A DNA stretch of 64,000 nucleotides. It comes from Rhynochetos jubatus (taxonomy: Eukaryota; Chordata; Aves; Eurypygiformes; Rhynochetidae). Location of the stretch: the NCBI GenBank assembly GCA_027574665.1, contig CM050650.1, positions 95,329,086-95,393,085 on the forward strand, read 5' to 3'. Shown in pieces: positions 1 to 14,018 of this stretch (its first letter is position 1; every line of letters starts with the position of its first letter). The notes under the pieces are model-generated. The model did no database searches. It had not been told where the DNA came from and worked only from the letters and a program-made list of their open reading frames with translations. Made by a program: the position numbers and the translations under genes.

Positions 1-395
1 AATAACTTGGAGGAATTAGTGGACAAAACACTGGACATGAGGCAGCAATGTGCACTGGCAGCCCAGAAAATCAACTGTATACTGGGATGTATTGAGAAGT
101 GGGGCCAGCAGGTCAAGGGAGGGGATTCTCCGCTTCTGCTCCTGCTCTCGTGAGACTTCACCTGCAGTACTGCATCTGGTTCTGGAGCCTCCAACATAAG
201 AAGGATATCGACCAGTTGGACTGAGTCCAGAGGAGGGCCATGAAGAGGATTACAAAGCTGGAGCATCTCTCCTATGAAGAAAGGCTGAGACAGCTAGGCT
301 TGTTCAGTCTGGAGATCGGAAGGCTCCAGGGAGACCTTATAGCTCCTTCCAGTACCTGAAGGGGCCTACAAGAAAGCTTGGCAGGGGGACTAATC
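1..395 (+). mobile_element. CR1 LINE fragment, 3' region (ORF2 C-terminal part)
   Basis: The sequence follows the CR1 (chicken repeat 1) 3' region in sense orientation. Diagnostic stretches are the 'ggccagcaggtcaaggga' block, 'ctctcgtgagacttcacctg', 'tccagaggagggccatgaag', 'ctggagcatctctcctatga' and 'gggagaccttatag'. These correspond to the end of the CR1 ORF2 reverse-transcriptase reading frame. Stops and indels make it non-coding. The 5' part lies outside the window. Recognisable similarity fades after the 'aagcttggcagggggact' stretch, so the usual 3' tail with its short terminal repeat is missing or eroded; weak similarity may continue to about 480. The family assignment comes from recognising the sequence, not from a search. 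Confidence 0.88.
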
Positions 396-3300
396 AATAA
401 AACTTTTATAAGGCAAAATAATTAGAAGCAGAATTTCTCTGGAATCAGATACTACAAGCAGAAGGGTTTTAAGGTGAAGATTACTATCTTCAAACTATGA
501 CACTTCATAGCGATGAAAATCCAAATATTCATACCATGAATAAAATCTATAACATATGGGGGACAAAACATGTATCTGTTCTACAGGTAGAATGATTTAA
601 TGTAGAATCATCACAATAGTAACATACAAAAATATATAAGGAAAGAATCCCTTCAGGAGGACATACACATCTTTGTTATATACAGAGAAAAAATGAAACT
701 GATTGAAACATAAGAGTTCATGGCCCACAGCATATGTGTAGTAATAGATCTTTATAAATTATTTTGAGCATCAGGAAGCAGCCCCAGAAGCAAAACTTAT
801 TCCACTGTTCTTCTCTCAACAGAGAGTTTCATACAGAGCTGTTACTGCAGTATGGAAATAGAGAGCATAGTCTGTAGCAAATATTGTTAAAAGCATGCTT
901 GAAAGGTCTTCCTATTAATTTGCTTTCTGAGCCTATATTATTTAACACTCAGAAGAAGAGCGTATGAGAGACATAAATTGCTAATAGGTTGGGGTAGTCT
1001 TAAGCAGGTTGGAGCACCAGAGAATGCTCTAAGTAATCAAATGAAAAACTTTCATGGTATGGTCATATTGGGAACCTATGCACTTGTCCCTCCCCCACAC
1101 CACCCCCCTCCTTCTGGGCCTCTTTCTCTCCTAAAAACCTGTAAAGAACATCTAATATTTCTTCAAGCAGAAATACATATATAAATGTAAATCAATTAAA
1201 ATTACTGAACCTTGTTTTTACACAGAATCAACTTACAGAAGCAGAAGCTATTTCTGGCTTTTATATATAAGTGTAAGCATGCTCAAACCTTTCATTTTTT
1301 GAACTTATCTTTAGCCATCAAATGTCAACTCCATTTCATATCATTAAAAAAGAAAAAAAAAGATTAAGGAAAAATGTTGAGGCTAAGGCCAGATGAGTAG
1401 AATGAACATTTAATTAACATCTCAAAATGAGAGATCATCTGGTTGAAATGAGATAAATTACTCTGAATTTTTTTAATAAGGTCTATGAACATCAGAAGAA
1501 AGGCGACAATTGCAAATGAAAAATAAGTGAACATGGAAGAACTGTTCAGTGCCTATCAGGAGTAAATCACATTTGTTTTACTAATATGTTAGAGATTATA
1601 TTCCTTAACAATGACAGGGCTAGATGTGGATTTCAGGAAAGAGGGAGATATTGGTTCTTTGCTGCTTCTGCTTGTCTGTATCCAGGGAAGGAAACATCCA
1701 GGAGGCTGTAAAGTTTAGTAGAATTCATGAAGGATGTCTAGCCCAGGCTTAGGAGCCTGGAGTTGAAGTTGTTATAATACCATTTTTAGTAGACCACCAG
1801 AGCTCAAAAATCATAGGAAAAATTCTTGAAGTATCAGAAATTAGTTTGAAACATTTGCTGACTTGACATACCATCTGAAGAAAACAAACTTGAACAGCAA
1901 TGACATTATGAAAACCTGGTCTGCTATGGAGCACTAAGTATGAGAGTTGTGTTTCAAAAAACCTAAAAAACCTAGCTTACATAAATATACTATGATGATG
2001 AAGAGATCCTCAAATAGAAGGTCCAAATTTTATAGACAAATAGTTGATTATATTGGAGGTCCTGAACTCCAAATTTAGAGATAGATTATTTGTAGGTTCC
2101 TTTCTTTCAAGTACCAAATTAATGTAGCATTTAAAACTTGGAAAAATTATGAAAGGCCACTATTTATTTACTATCCTCTCAACTGGATTACAAGGAACTG
2201 CAATAGTGTTTCATTGATTGATGGATATTCTTTGAAGATATATGAAGGGTATACAGCTGCATATTTTGGTGAGTTGTCTGTATCTAGCACCACTTGAAAG
2301 AAGCATCTAGAACATCTGGAGGAAGTGCTCCAAGAGATCAGAAATTTTGTTAAATTTAGGCTAATGTACTGAGGAACAAAAATAAATTAAATCTGCATTT
2401 TATATTAAAAGAAGGGATGCTAATGTTTACAAGTTCCAAACTATGCTAGTCAGTCCACTGAAAGAAGCAATTAGGAAATAGGAGTGTGTGGAAAATTTAT
2501 TCTTAAATTTTCTACATTTAATGTATTTATCAATCAAACTGAAGGTGATCTAGAGAAATGAATAAGATAGACCTGCCAGGCAATGATGATAACCATCTGA
2601 GAATGCAGGGCTTCAGAGCCCAGATTTGTTGGCTGTGGAAATAGCCCTACTCAAATATTTCAGGGATCATCATGGGAACAGTTTTTCTAAAAGGAAAGAA
2701 GCAACAGATGTAAATGCAAAATTGTTTCTACAGGGACAAACTACAGCAGAAAAAGCACTTATAGATGTAAAAGACTAATGGAGATTTCTAGGTCAGATTT
2801 GTATGTAGGCCATTTGGTTTTGTTTGAAGACTGCAGTATAAGAGAAATTTTCTGGGACAACAGGGCACCATGGCATTTGGCATTTAAGATAATGCAGAAC
2901 ACAAAAGTAAAGCTGAAGTCACATAGTTAGCCATAAAGGAGAAGAACAAATTAACTAGCAGTTAATTGTTGCATAGGTTGGAAAGGAGAACAGATGTCCT
3001 AAACAGCTCCTTTTGATTAGAAAGAGGAAGTGAACCCAATGCATTCCTGAAGAGTGAGATGCTACACTAGAGACACGTAGGATTCCTAACTGAGACACCC
3101 AAAAAACATGCTTCAGAGAAGGAAAGAAGATACTCACAGATACAGAAGTGTGGTCTGCTTCTTAACAGGCTTGGATTTTGCTGGATATGCAAGAGATTTT
3201 GAGAGTTTAAAAGAGGGAGAAGACCAAGATGGTAGTGAACTAGAACCAATCTACTCCTTTCTAAAGAGAGTCTATTAGTCTCTTCTGGCTTTCTGTCTCT

Positions 3301-6300
3301 GCTTCTTTTACAACCAGCAACGGCTAAATCATGCCAGGCCACTTGACATGCCAGGCAGGTTGGTGACCTAAGTCAGAGTCTCTAATGTCCTTTCTGCTAA
3401 ACTCTTAACTACTTGCTAGCAATCAACCTCAGTCTCCCTCAACAATAATAAAGTGCAAGAGCAATGGAATATGATCAACAAAACCAATGAAAAGTCACCT
3501 TCTCATTTAGTGCCCATTAGCACTTGGTCTTGCCCCAGCTATTGTAAAGGATAATTGAATTGTTTAATTTGCAGCTGGATTGTTTTAGTAAGTTTTTTCT
3601 CCTACTCTCATTATTGAGTGATATTTAACTCCCAAAAGAGTAATTTAAACAGAAAGTCTGCCTTTGCTTTGCATAAAACTGGGCCCAGTTGCTTTATAAT
3701 GAGTGAATAAACAATGTAGTGCTTTAATCATTGTTGTTTTACACCTGAAAACTGCTATGTAAACTACATAAAACCCTCTATGCTCTTGTTACATATGTCA
3801 CTTTCATTTTCTACAGTAAGTGTTTAATTAGATTGGCATCTGAGAAGCTGACTGAAATCCATTTACTTTCATCTGGCATGAACTAAACATTGACACTAGA
3901 TCTCTGTGAATACTAAAAAGACTGCTTGATTAAGATGAGTCATAACAAAACCAGAAGAAAATGATTCTGATACAATACTGATTACAAAAGAAATAGGTTT
4001 AATGCTATGGAAATACATGAGTGGAAGGATTATCTTTGCTGAGTGTTATCATTCTTCCTCTTAAACTTCTAACATCCCTCCTGGACTGCCACTCTAAATC
4101 AAGATAATTTTTATATACATGAAATTAAACAAAATCAGACTAATTGTTTTCCAAGATGTGTTATTTAATGGAGAGTGCAGATAAAATAGTGAATAAGGTA
4201 TCCCTATTAGCGCTCATTAGCAGTCAATAATGATGGACTATGCAGTGATCAGCAAAGGAAAACATGCAATACACCATCCTTTGATTAATGGGAAGAATGC
4301 TTGCAGCATGTTTCTTTTGCAGCTGTTCCTGCCTTTACTGGGATCATGTATCCTGTTTAATGATATAACTCATAAAATGAGTAACCTCTACTTCTATATT
4401 AAGCATTGTAATGTCAACCCACCAGCTTGGCCAGGCAAAATGATGAAATAAGGTGGCTGAGTTCCCAGTTTAGTGGATGGAGATAATTAGATACCTCTAA
4501 GAGATTAATCTCTCCATATGTGGTTCCCCAGGGATGCCAAGACCACTAAGATCAGGGTGTGATTGAACTTCAGAGAATCTGAACTCCAGAGCCTGAACCC
4601 TAGATTTAAAAATTGTCAGGAGATAACTTGTGTCTATTGGGAATCCAGCATGAGGGAGGTCTTCTCCTGAGGGCAAATCCTTAACTAGAAGAACCCCCAT
4701 GTCCTTTGTGTAAAACCAAGGAAAAAATAAATATTACGTACAATAATTCAGTGATGAGGAAATACATAGGATGTAAGTGAGTAGGTAATAGAAGAGTCTG
4801 TGTGTAAAAATGAACTCTAACTTGGGTATGAAAACCAGGTTGTTGTTTTCTGGGAAAGTACAAATCAGATGAGAGAGAGTCTACAAGTAAGCAACAGGAA
4901 ACAGTTCAATGGCCTGTGCTCCTCTCCATGCTTTGTGCCTGGGCGATGGAATTTAAATCCACCTGCAAAGGGAATTTCTTTTACCTTCAGGGTTACATAG
5001 CTGCAGTACTGTGGGGTTTCTAGTACTTTGTAATTTTAAATGCCTATTTTTAGAACCCTAAATAGATGTTTTGGATTTTGTCTTAAGCAGCTGCATACTG
5101 TTAAGCCATTCCACAGAGTTTTAAATATATGAAGCTAGAAAATGCTTGGATACAACTAGTGAATACTTGAAATTTAAGTGATCTCACTGTCATGCCATAT
5201 ATGTAGCTAAAAAACAATAATAGCAGCTCATCATTCTCTTCTTCAATAGCTACTGTCAAATTTCAGTCACAAAATGATCACATGTTAAGTATGGACTGTG
5301 GTTACGGTACTGATACAATGCAGATGAATCAGAAATTACCTTGAAGCCAACTAAGATGTACAAAGATGACTGTGGTAGCTTCTCTGCCTAGTAGGGTGTA
5401 ACAGGAGAGGCAGAAAGCAGTAGTAGCTGCTTAATAAATGTGTAGCAGGGCCCAGAGGAGAAAGGGTTGTTTTGGAGTGAGACTTGATTTTTGCAGGATT
5501 TTCTAGAGACATATGACATTAGATCAGCTTTATTTCTGAAGCTGACCTAGTCAACACTGAGAATATGCCTTCAACATGTGCAAGGGATCCCCTGCTGGTA
5601 AACACAGCCTGAGAAGCTGCTCCTTTTCCTAAGGGAGCTTATCTAGCCATAAATATAACAAAATTGCCTGGACTTATGTAGTATTTAGTCCCTGATGCTA
5701 CAGTTATGCTAGGTAATAAAACAGCTGTAGCTAAAGCAGAGGCATATTGCACCTATAAATGTAGAAGCACACGAAGAAAACTTAACAACAGCTTGTTTAA
5801 CAATAGCTTGTGTTCCTAAACAGGAACACAGTAATAGAGCATAACCATGCAAAGATTTTTTAATCCAATAACCCAGTAAAAATAGTAATGTCATTGTTAG
5901 CAATGGGCCTTATGCTTATCGTACCTCATGCAAACTATGAGAAGTTCCAGTCCTGGCCTGTTAGGTTTGCTATCAAGCTGTTATAAGAAATTATGTGGTG
6001 AACTCAGCTTGGTGCCAGGTGTCTCTTGTTGTGATGCACAGTTTAAGTGTGGGTTAACAGCAAAGACCTTGAAAATATGAACACAGGCTGAGAAGAGCAT
6101 CCCTCGAGATATTAACAACACACCAATGGGCAGTTACTTCTCATTAAAAAAATGCAGCCTAGAGAGCTGAGAAAAGTCTTCTTTTGCTTTAGGAAAAGCA
6201 GCAGCAGATGATCAGGGAAAGAAACAGATGAGCAGCGGGATAAGGCACCTGTCACAGCCTGGAAAAGTAACATTCCCTGCAGGATCAGGCAGTGTGTAGC

Positions 6301-9040
6301 ACAGGGGTGGTGGCTGAGGGCTAGTAATTGAGTAGACTTATAGAAAATCCCAAATTTCGTGGGTGAGGAGAAGACATCCAATTCAGATCCATTTTACCTT
6401 ATGTGTGGAGACTAAGATCATCCAGGACTGTAGCTATTGGTGCTAATTAGATGGCATCAGGTCCTTGGTATTGCATTTTGACAGCTAGTATTGGCTGTGA
6501 TTATTAAGGACTGAGTATTTTGAATACATAATGATAATAATAATGAATGATAATGAGAACTAGCCATTAGCAGGAAGGGCGTTATTAGTGAGTACTAGTC
6601 CAGGGAAGTTTAAAACCGGCCTAATTTATCAGTCTTCTAAAAAACTCCCATCTATTTTTTCAGTAATTGATCTTTCTGTGTATGTTCAGCTGTTAAATGG
6701 TTTCTGGTACTGCTTTTTTGTATTTATTCCCACTTTTCCAGACATTGTCCATTCACAGCCTAGTGATACTGTGTGTGAAGGATTGTTTTCAATAGCCAGC
6801 TTGGATCTGCCTTCTCTGTGTGGGTAGACCACAGATATCCCTGTGTGAAGAGGCAAAGCATTAGGCCTTATGATCAGAAGATACTTCCAGGCTGGAAAAA
6901 CATTTCCCAGAAAAGAATTTCTCAGTCAAGACATGAGTTCCTCATTTTAATAAAGGGAATTAAATTGCTTGTTTCTATGCTTTATGTAGTTGTTTATATA
7001 CCTGACTAGCACTGGGACTAAAATCACTCAAAATTTTTGTCAGTATACAGCAGTGACTGTTAGGTCAAAGAACTAACCTGAAGTAAAAGACCTGCAGTAA
7101 AAGATCTACAGAGATGTGATCATATCCCTGTAGAAATGTGCGCATGTACCAAACTTGCTGGGATTAAAGTATGAACAAAAACTTCTTTCTTTCCCATTAT
7201 CTTCTGCAAAGTCTTCTACATGTCTGTTTTTATGTAGAGAGTCCATGTACAGCCTCTGTGGAGGTACATGAAGACTGAATTGGGGAACTTTAGGAATCTG
7301 CTACAATTGGAAGCTAAATAATTCTAAGAGATGTAATGGAGTATTAATCCTGAACAACCTCATTTCTAGTTCTACTAGAAAAGTAGTTATAGTCTAATTT
7401 ATAAGCAAACTTAAAATACTGGTGGCATTTCAAGACTATTTTATGATGCATTGCAATTGTGGCAAATGCTATAGAATTTAAATTAAAAGTACAAAACTCA
7501 AGTTTATGTGTTATAATTGCTGCATAACTGGGTATCTTACATATCCAGTTAACTTGGAACATTAATTCCTTGGGGAGTGAAAATCTCCCCGAGCCATTCT
7601 TCTGCAGAAACAACACACCAAACACGAGACAAGGTGATTGACTGAGATCCTGCATCCTTCACAACAAATTATTTGAGTAATTGTTGCAGGTTTCAAGGTG
7701 GTTTCAAGAATGTTTTCAAGAATATTTCCTCCAGGCAGCTCCTTCTCTGTCTGTTTTAATTTCAACTGCTCAATATGTTGAGCATAAAATCCCAAATGGA
7801 GAATCTGGCCCTTCGAGAGATTCCCTTGGGTGTGTTCCTGATGTGAAACTAACCAAATTTTATATAGATATGGCACTTGTCAGTGGAATAGACATAGATA
7901 AGTCAATAGAGACCATTGCAGCAGATGCAGAAATAGTCATGTATGCCAGTCTTTTGTACATAAGGAAGGCAGTTAGGAGAGGTTTTATGTGTAGTTAAGT
8001 AGCCAATAACTAGAGTGGTCATGCAGGACCGCAAGCCAGCTGTAATTTATGAACTGAAGAGGAATTTGGTAAGACTTATGCGATCCAGCTGAAGACACCA
8101 TTGCAAGGATAAATGCCACGAGATTCCTGCTTCCATCTGTAGAGCAGCTGAGTGTCCTTTCTGAGAATCTCATTCTCCATGCAAAAGTTTCACAGTACCA
8201 AGTTCAAAAAACTCCTGTTTTCTTTAACAAACACTCTATCTGCGTGTGCCTGTGCAACACAGGCCAGATTATCTGAAGGCTAATTTCAACATAAAATCTG
8301 CTGCACAAATAACTAAATGTTTTCTAGCAAAAAAATGAGCCAAGCCTTCCAGCTGTAAAAGAGCAATTATGGCTGTCTGAGTCTATTCAGCACCAAGGTC
8401 ACTTGGACTACAACAGTTAGTTGGGTTATTCTGCAGGTATGGCCTGGGGAGAACTGCAAAAGACTCCAGTGTTCATTACAAAGTTCTTTGGCCCTGTGGG
8501 TATTTTCTCCTTAGTTGCCAGACAATTAACAATGTGATACAAAGTTAGAGACCAATTATGTTTTAAAGGGAAAGAGTATTGTATCATAAGATTTTATTAG
8601 CTCACCTAGGTAACTGTATACTATCTTGGCCTGACTGAGAACTACCTGTAACTTCACTGCCTCCACAAGTCAGAAGTATTCCCCTAAGTAAACTTGACCT
8701 CAGAATACCTTTAATCAATTTATTGTCAATAAGTGTTTTGATGTTTTTATTGTTATTAAAGATAGTGAGTTCACCCCAGATAATTCAGACTTCTTCCATA
8801 ATCTACAATATAAAATGATGTTGGTTATTGCACAACAATACAAGACATACATCCAGTAAGACATTGACATGCTGTATTATATTGCATAGTTTGGAGTATA
8901 GACAGTCCAGGGAGTATTCTCATATGCTCCAGTGACACTTTCAACATAGAGGTTAGCTCACATTGTTGGGAAAAGTGTATTACTTTTGTCTAGTATCTGA
9001 GACAGTTGAAATATTTTTTCTATATTGTGTCTCTAATTAT
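396..9040. other. AT-rich stretch with no recognised gene
   Basis: No gene or clear repeat is recognised. Minor features are an A-rich run at about 1343-1362 and an AAT/AATG-rich microsatellite-like patch at 6530-6558. The longest frames are about 90-105 codons, for example 7681-7998 (+), which opens at a TTG, and 7562-7876 (-). They overlap each other on opposite strands, have no recognised domains, and fit chance. Old, unrecognisable repeats may well be present. Confidence 0.5.
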
Positions 9041-9155
9041 TGCCATAAAGTATAATGAAGACTTGTCAGAAGAAGATACTTCTAGGGACAATATAATTGT
9101 CCAGTTAAAGTATTTTTTCATCTCTGATGACAGGTCAACATTATACTTTATGGTT
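9041..9155. repeat. Imperfect palindrome / hairpin (MITE-like or pre-miRNA-like)
   Basis: The 15-mer at 9043-9057 (ccataaagtataatg) recurs as an exact reverse complement at 9139-9153 (cattatactttatgg). Pairing continues inward with about 12 of 16 positions matching and at least one potential G-U pair. The centre holds an exact 7-bp stem, ggacaat (9086-9092) against attgtcc (9096-9102), with a 3-base loop. The whole segment can therefore fold into one long imperfect stem of about 111 nt. This could be a small palindromic DNA transposon remnant, a hairpin RNA precursor, or chance elaboration in AT-rich DNA. There is no evidence for transcription. Confidence 0.6.
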
Positions 9156-9625
9156 TATAATAAAAAATGCTGCATGTAATGATGCATTTCTAAAATTAAT
9201 CAGCAAATACAAGAACTTTCCAATTATTCCAGGTATCTAAGGGATTCACAGTGTTCCCTGACTCTGTCTTCTCAATCACAGTTATGACTCAGCCGATGGG
9301 GCAAAAGACCTTGATAAATAAGTTTTCCAGTGAGAGACTCACAGGAAACATTCACAGTTCCGTGTGATTTCTTTGCTAACAGTAATGGATATAATCGTTA
9401 TTATGGCAGTCAAAACTTAAATAGTTTTTATGAAGTAACTTTATATGTAGATTTAGGTGCTTAAGTCTTCCTTAATTTCAAGAGAGAAGACTTTCTAATT
9501 TCAATGATTGCTAAGAGGATTCATTGCTGGTAAAGACAGATATAAAGCTGGTTCTTACTAAGTATGAATCCATAGAAAAAACCCTGTTCTTTCTATCAGA
9601 GGAAATCAAGCACGTTTTTGAGGGT
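9156..9625. other. AT-rich spacer, nothing recognised
   Basis: This is unique-looking AT-rich DNA between the palindrome and the family B LTR. No gene, RNA or repeat signature is seen. Confidence 0.5.
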
Positions 9626-9995
9626 TGTATGGTGTGCAGTGCCCAGATGCTGGCAGCGGGGACTGCAGGGAGGTCTCTGTGAGGAGAGGACGGGGCTACC
9701 CTGTGCTGGACACAGCTGGTTCCAACAGGCTCCAACCAATGCACAGAATGGCACAGCTGAGCCCCACAGCAAAGGTGCTGGTGTCTCTGGATAAATGTAT
9801 TTAAGACAGCATAAAAATGCTGTGCTGCAGTTGTGAGAGAGAGGAGTGAGAATACATGTGAGAAACAACTTTGCAGACACCAAGGCCATAGAAGAAAGAA
9901 AGGAAGAGATGCTCCAGGTGCCAGAGCAGAGATTCCCTCCCAGCCCATTGGTGGGAGATCAGGTGATGATGAGCAGGTATCCACTCTGCAGCCTG
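9626..9995 (+). mobile_element. Truncated endogenous retrovirus LTR, family B
   Basis: This is the same repeat family as the complete LTR at 26,186-27,246 but in the opposite orientation. It begins with TGTATGG at 9626. It then follows the family in order: a GC-rich U3 part with 'aggtctctgtgaggagag', a TATTTAAG promoter-like box near 9800, 'gagaggagtgagaata', 'gagaaacaactttgcagaca' and 'ccaaggccatagaagaaag', then 'gatgctccaggtgccagagc' and 'agagattccctcccagcc'. The U5 half that ends in CACTACA in the complete copy is missing, and similarity fades near 9995. A 180-codon frame on the opposite strand (9511-10,053) spans it and is only an antisense shadow. No gag, pol or env sequence is adjacent. 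Confidence 0.75.
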
Positions 9996-10040
9996 TGGGG
10001 GAATAAGCAACACACCAGAACAGTCCTAAAGCTAATGTAA

Positions 10041-12257
10041 AAGTTTGCAGCAACTACGTTATTTTATTATTTATTTAAAAATTTTAATTTACATTCTGCT
10101 AGAAAATTAATATTTCAGTTCAAATTCATAGCCTTGTCCTTTGGCATGAGCTGCATTTCTCACAACCGTTTTGAAATCTCAAGAGGTCAGCTTCCTATGG
10201 AGCAGGTAGGCATTTTGCAATTTTTTAAAAGTCCTTTTACTCTCTTCTGATAATTTACTACTTTTCAGATTTTTGAACAAGCTTTGTTATTCCTGTTATG
10301 ACTTGGATTTCATTTTAGATTACAAAAAGTGACCAATAGAAAAGTTATGCCTCTTTTGGAATCCAACTCTTGCCTAACTCTTTTCTAAAGAAATCTCCAG
10401 GGGTTAGCCTTTGTGCATATCATACTTGATGTTATATTATGGATATTTTAAGTGTGTCAGGACCTGTTACCTCTAAGCTCTGTGCCAGTCAGGAGTGTGG
10501 GTTCAACTGAAGCACATGAGATTTCTCTCCTGGAGAAACCACAAAGGCTTTCCAGCCCCAAACGCAGACTGCACGCTCTGCCTGTGTCCTGATTCCACAC
10601 AGGAAGATATTTGAAAGCATCTGCAGAATGTCATTCTCTCTGCCACCACAGTATGTGCAGCAAAAATCCACTAAAACAAACGGAGTTAAACTCAATTTAT
10701 GCTGTGGAAACAGAAAATGTTGCTTAATAATTGTGTATCAATAAAGATCTATAATAATCAGCATAAATTAAATCAGGCAAACCATGGTAAATAAATGTAA
10801 TTCCTTTCTTCACTGTAAACACTAGAATGATACAGAATGAAAATTCAGTCGTTATATATCCATTATGACAGTTTTATATAGGCCTTCATAATGAGCTCAA
10901 TAATTAAATATATCTAAGATAAATACAATAATTAGACTTGTAACTAAGCTAGTAGATACACCATTAATTCTCAGTCGTCATACTGCGAATTTTGTCAGAC
11001 TTCACAAAAGAAAAAAAGAGGGTTCAGAGGTAGTCTGTGTGCCATTAGGAGAGCTAAAGAAATTATTCCAGGATGCAGCTCGGAGATTACATTCTTTTTC
11101 ATTAGGTAGTACCTTGCAAAAGTTATCATATTCTGACTAAAATTAGAACTGGAGTATAGATACCAAACTGGGGTATAAATATTAAATACTTGACTAAGCT
11201 TTTTGGAGTTTAGGTTTGGCATGATTTAGGTTTAGTTTAAGGTTGGCAAGACAAATGGAATATATTAGGAACTGCTTTCTTTCATAGCAAAGATGAAATA
11301 CATCCAGGTTTTGTGAACACTGTACACAAAAATAATAGTTATATTGGTGAGGAAAGTTTGGAAGCATCAAGGAAATGATGTGAAACAGAAATCCCATAAA
11401 CCCCCTGCTCTGTTTCTTATTTTCTGTGAGAAATCTGGGATTTTCTAGGTTTTCAAATCTAGCACCATTTTCATTAGTTAAAGTGCTACAAAAGTAAAAA
11501 TGGGTTTACTTACAGTACAACTTTGGGCCTGTAACACTCACGTAGTATAGCTATGTCAGAAAAAAAATAACTTTCCCCATAGAGGATTTTTAATAACTAT
11601 TTTCATATTTTCAGTTAAATTCATCAACATTATGTGATGTACAATAGCAAATTAGTGAGGATGTTAGCTCTACTTGGTTTATGCGCTCATTCAATAGCAG
11701 CAGTAGAAATTATTTAGCTGTGTATATTTCTGAGAAGTATTTTGGGATTGTTTAGCAAAGCACTTGGGTAAATTGTGTGATTCCTATTCGGATCTAGAAA
11801 ATTATGGCAGTACAAGAAATACAGAAGAGACGATCAGGTTAGACTGACAGTTCTGAAGCTTTGTTCCTTTTACCTGACCTAGTTAGTCCAAACTTACTAC
11901 AGGTGTTATTAAGTACAAGATAAACCCATAGAAAATTATTTTATTGTTTTCTCTGACAGTATTTAGTGTATGGACGGTTGGTGGAAATCCAGAATTCTGG
12001 ATTAAAGTGTTTTAATTTAGTGAAGGGAAACATATGGGTGACAACTGATCACTCATCAGTGAAAGACCCAGTGACACTGTCCTGAAACACGTTAACGTGC
12101 TCTCTCATTTAAGATGAAAACATACAATATGCCAAATTGAAGAAATGATATCTTGCTGTCTGCAGTTAACCATTCTCCATTAAGAGTGATTGACGAAAAA
12201 AAATCTAGTTATTTTAGCATTTTACAGAAATAGATAAGACTTCACTTTGACTGTATC
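10041..12257. other. AT-rich stretch with no recognised gene
   Basis: No gene or clear repeat is recognised. Composition is strongly AT-rich, with an A/T low-complexity patch around 10,060-10,095. All frames are 75 codons or shorter and none resembles a known protein. Confidence 0.5.
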
Positions 12258-13169
12258 ATCACATATCATAGAATATCATAGAATATTTTAGGTTGGTAAA
12301 ATAACTTTAAGATCAACTAGTCCAACCATTTACCTAGCACTGCTAAGTCTGCCACTAAACCATGTCCCTAAAGGCCTTGTTCACACATGTCCTAAATACT
12401 TCCAGGGATGGTGAATCAACCACTTCCTCAGGCAGCCCATTCCAATGCCTGACAACCCTTTCAGTGAAGACATTTTTGGTAATATCCAATCTAAACCTTC
12501 CCTGGAGCAACTTGAGGCCATTTCCTCTTGTGGTTCTTGTAACCCAACTGCAGGACAAGGCACCTGGCCTTGTTGATCCTCAAAGAGATGACCTCAACCC
12601 ATCTATCCAAACTGTCCAGATCCCTCTGAAGAGCCTTCCTACCCTTGAACAGATCAGTAGTCCCACCGAACTTGGTGTCATCTGCAAAGTTACTCAGGGT
12701 GCACTTGATCCCCTCATCCAGGACATTGATAAAGATATTAAAGAGAACTGGCCCCAGTACTGAGCCCTGGGGAACACCACTTGTTACTGGCCACCAGCTG
12801 GATTTAACTCAATTTACCACAACTCTTTGGGCCCAGCCATTCAGCCAGTTTTTTACCCAGCAAATAGTGCACCCATCCAAGCCATGAGTAGCCAGTTTAT
12901 CCAGGACAATGTTGTGGGAAATAGTGTCAAAGGCTTTATTAAAGTCCAGGTTGAAAACATTCACAGCCTTGCCCTCATCCACTAAACAGGTCACCTTGTC
13001 CTAGAAGGAGATCAGGTTAGTCAAGCAAGACCTAACTTTCATAAACCCATGTTGACTGAGCCTGATCACTTGGTTGCCCTGTATGTGCCTCGTGGTGGCA
13101 CTCAAGATGATTTGCTCCATAAGCTTCCTCAGCACCGAGGTCACACTGACAGGTCTGTTTTGTTGCTAA

Positions 13170-13960
13170 TGTATTTATAGAAACAGCTTATGTTGACTTT
13201 TACAGCAGAGTCCAGGTTAAGTTCTAGTTGGACTTTAGCTCTTCTAATTTTCTCCCTGCAAAACATTACAACATCCCTGTAGTCCTCCTGAGTTATCTGC
13301 CCCTTCTTCCAGAGCTCACTAACCCTTCACATTTTCCTGAGTTTCAGACAAAGCTCTCTGTTCAGCCAGGTCAGTCCCGAACTCATCTGGTACATGGGGA
13401 CAGTCTGCTCCTGTGCCTTTAAGACTCCATTTTTGAAGAACGTCCAGCCTTCTTCATGGACTCCTTTGCCTTCCAGAACTGTCTCCTAAGGGACTCTTTC
13501 AACCTAAACAGACCAAAGTCTGCCCTCTGTAAGTTCAAGGTAGCAGTCTACTGATTCCCCTTCTAACTGCTCTGAGAATCAAAAGCTATCACTGTGTGAT
13601 CACTACGCTCAAGACAGCCTCCAACCATCACTTCTCTGTTCACAAACAACAGGTCTAGCTGAATGCCTTCCTTAGTTGGCTCATTCTTCAGCAGTGTCAG
13701 GAAGTTATCTTTCACCCACTCCAGGAACCTCCAAGATTGTCTCCTCTTTGCTGTATTTTATTTCCATCAATTTAGTATGTTGAAGTCCTGCACGAGAACA
13801 AGAGCCAGGGACTGTGAAACTTCTCCCATCTGCTTGCAAAATATTTCATCTGCCTCCTTGTCTTGGTTGGGTCATCTGTAACAGACTCCCACTATGATAT
13901 CTGCCTTGTTAGCTTTTTCTCTGATTTTCACCAACAAACACTCAACTCTATTGCACCATC
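13170..13960 (-). other. Central part of CR1 ORF2, heavily frameshifted
   Basis: This piece joins the endonuclease and reverse-transcriptase remnants. It is recognised at nucleotide level by CR1-typical text, for example 'tgtagtcctcctgagttatc' and 'caaagctctctgttcagcca' on +, which are antisense to the element. No open frame survives through it. The text changes abruptly near 13,160, so the segment between here and the RT palm appears to have lost sequence. Confidence 0.7.
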
Positions 13961-14018
13961 ATTAGCTTCTAGACAGCCAAAATCTGGCATAACATGCGGG
14001 ATTACCCACCCACTCCCG

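Noticed and set aside
7681..7998. 105-codon + frame with a plausible-looking C-terminal half
   Set aside because: It starts at TTG in a short repeated 'ttcaag' patch, overlaps frames on the other strand, and matches no family I know.
9511..10053. 180-codon frame on minus, the longest in the window
   Set aside because: It lies antisense across the truncated family B LTR and its flank, is not a retroviral protein, and has no recognised domain; the GC-rich LTR simply lacks stops on that strand.
12362..12763. 133-codon + frame
   Set aside because: It is antisense to the CR1 ORF2 remnant.
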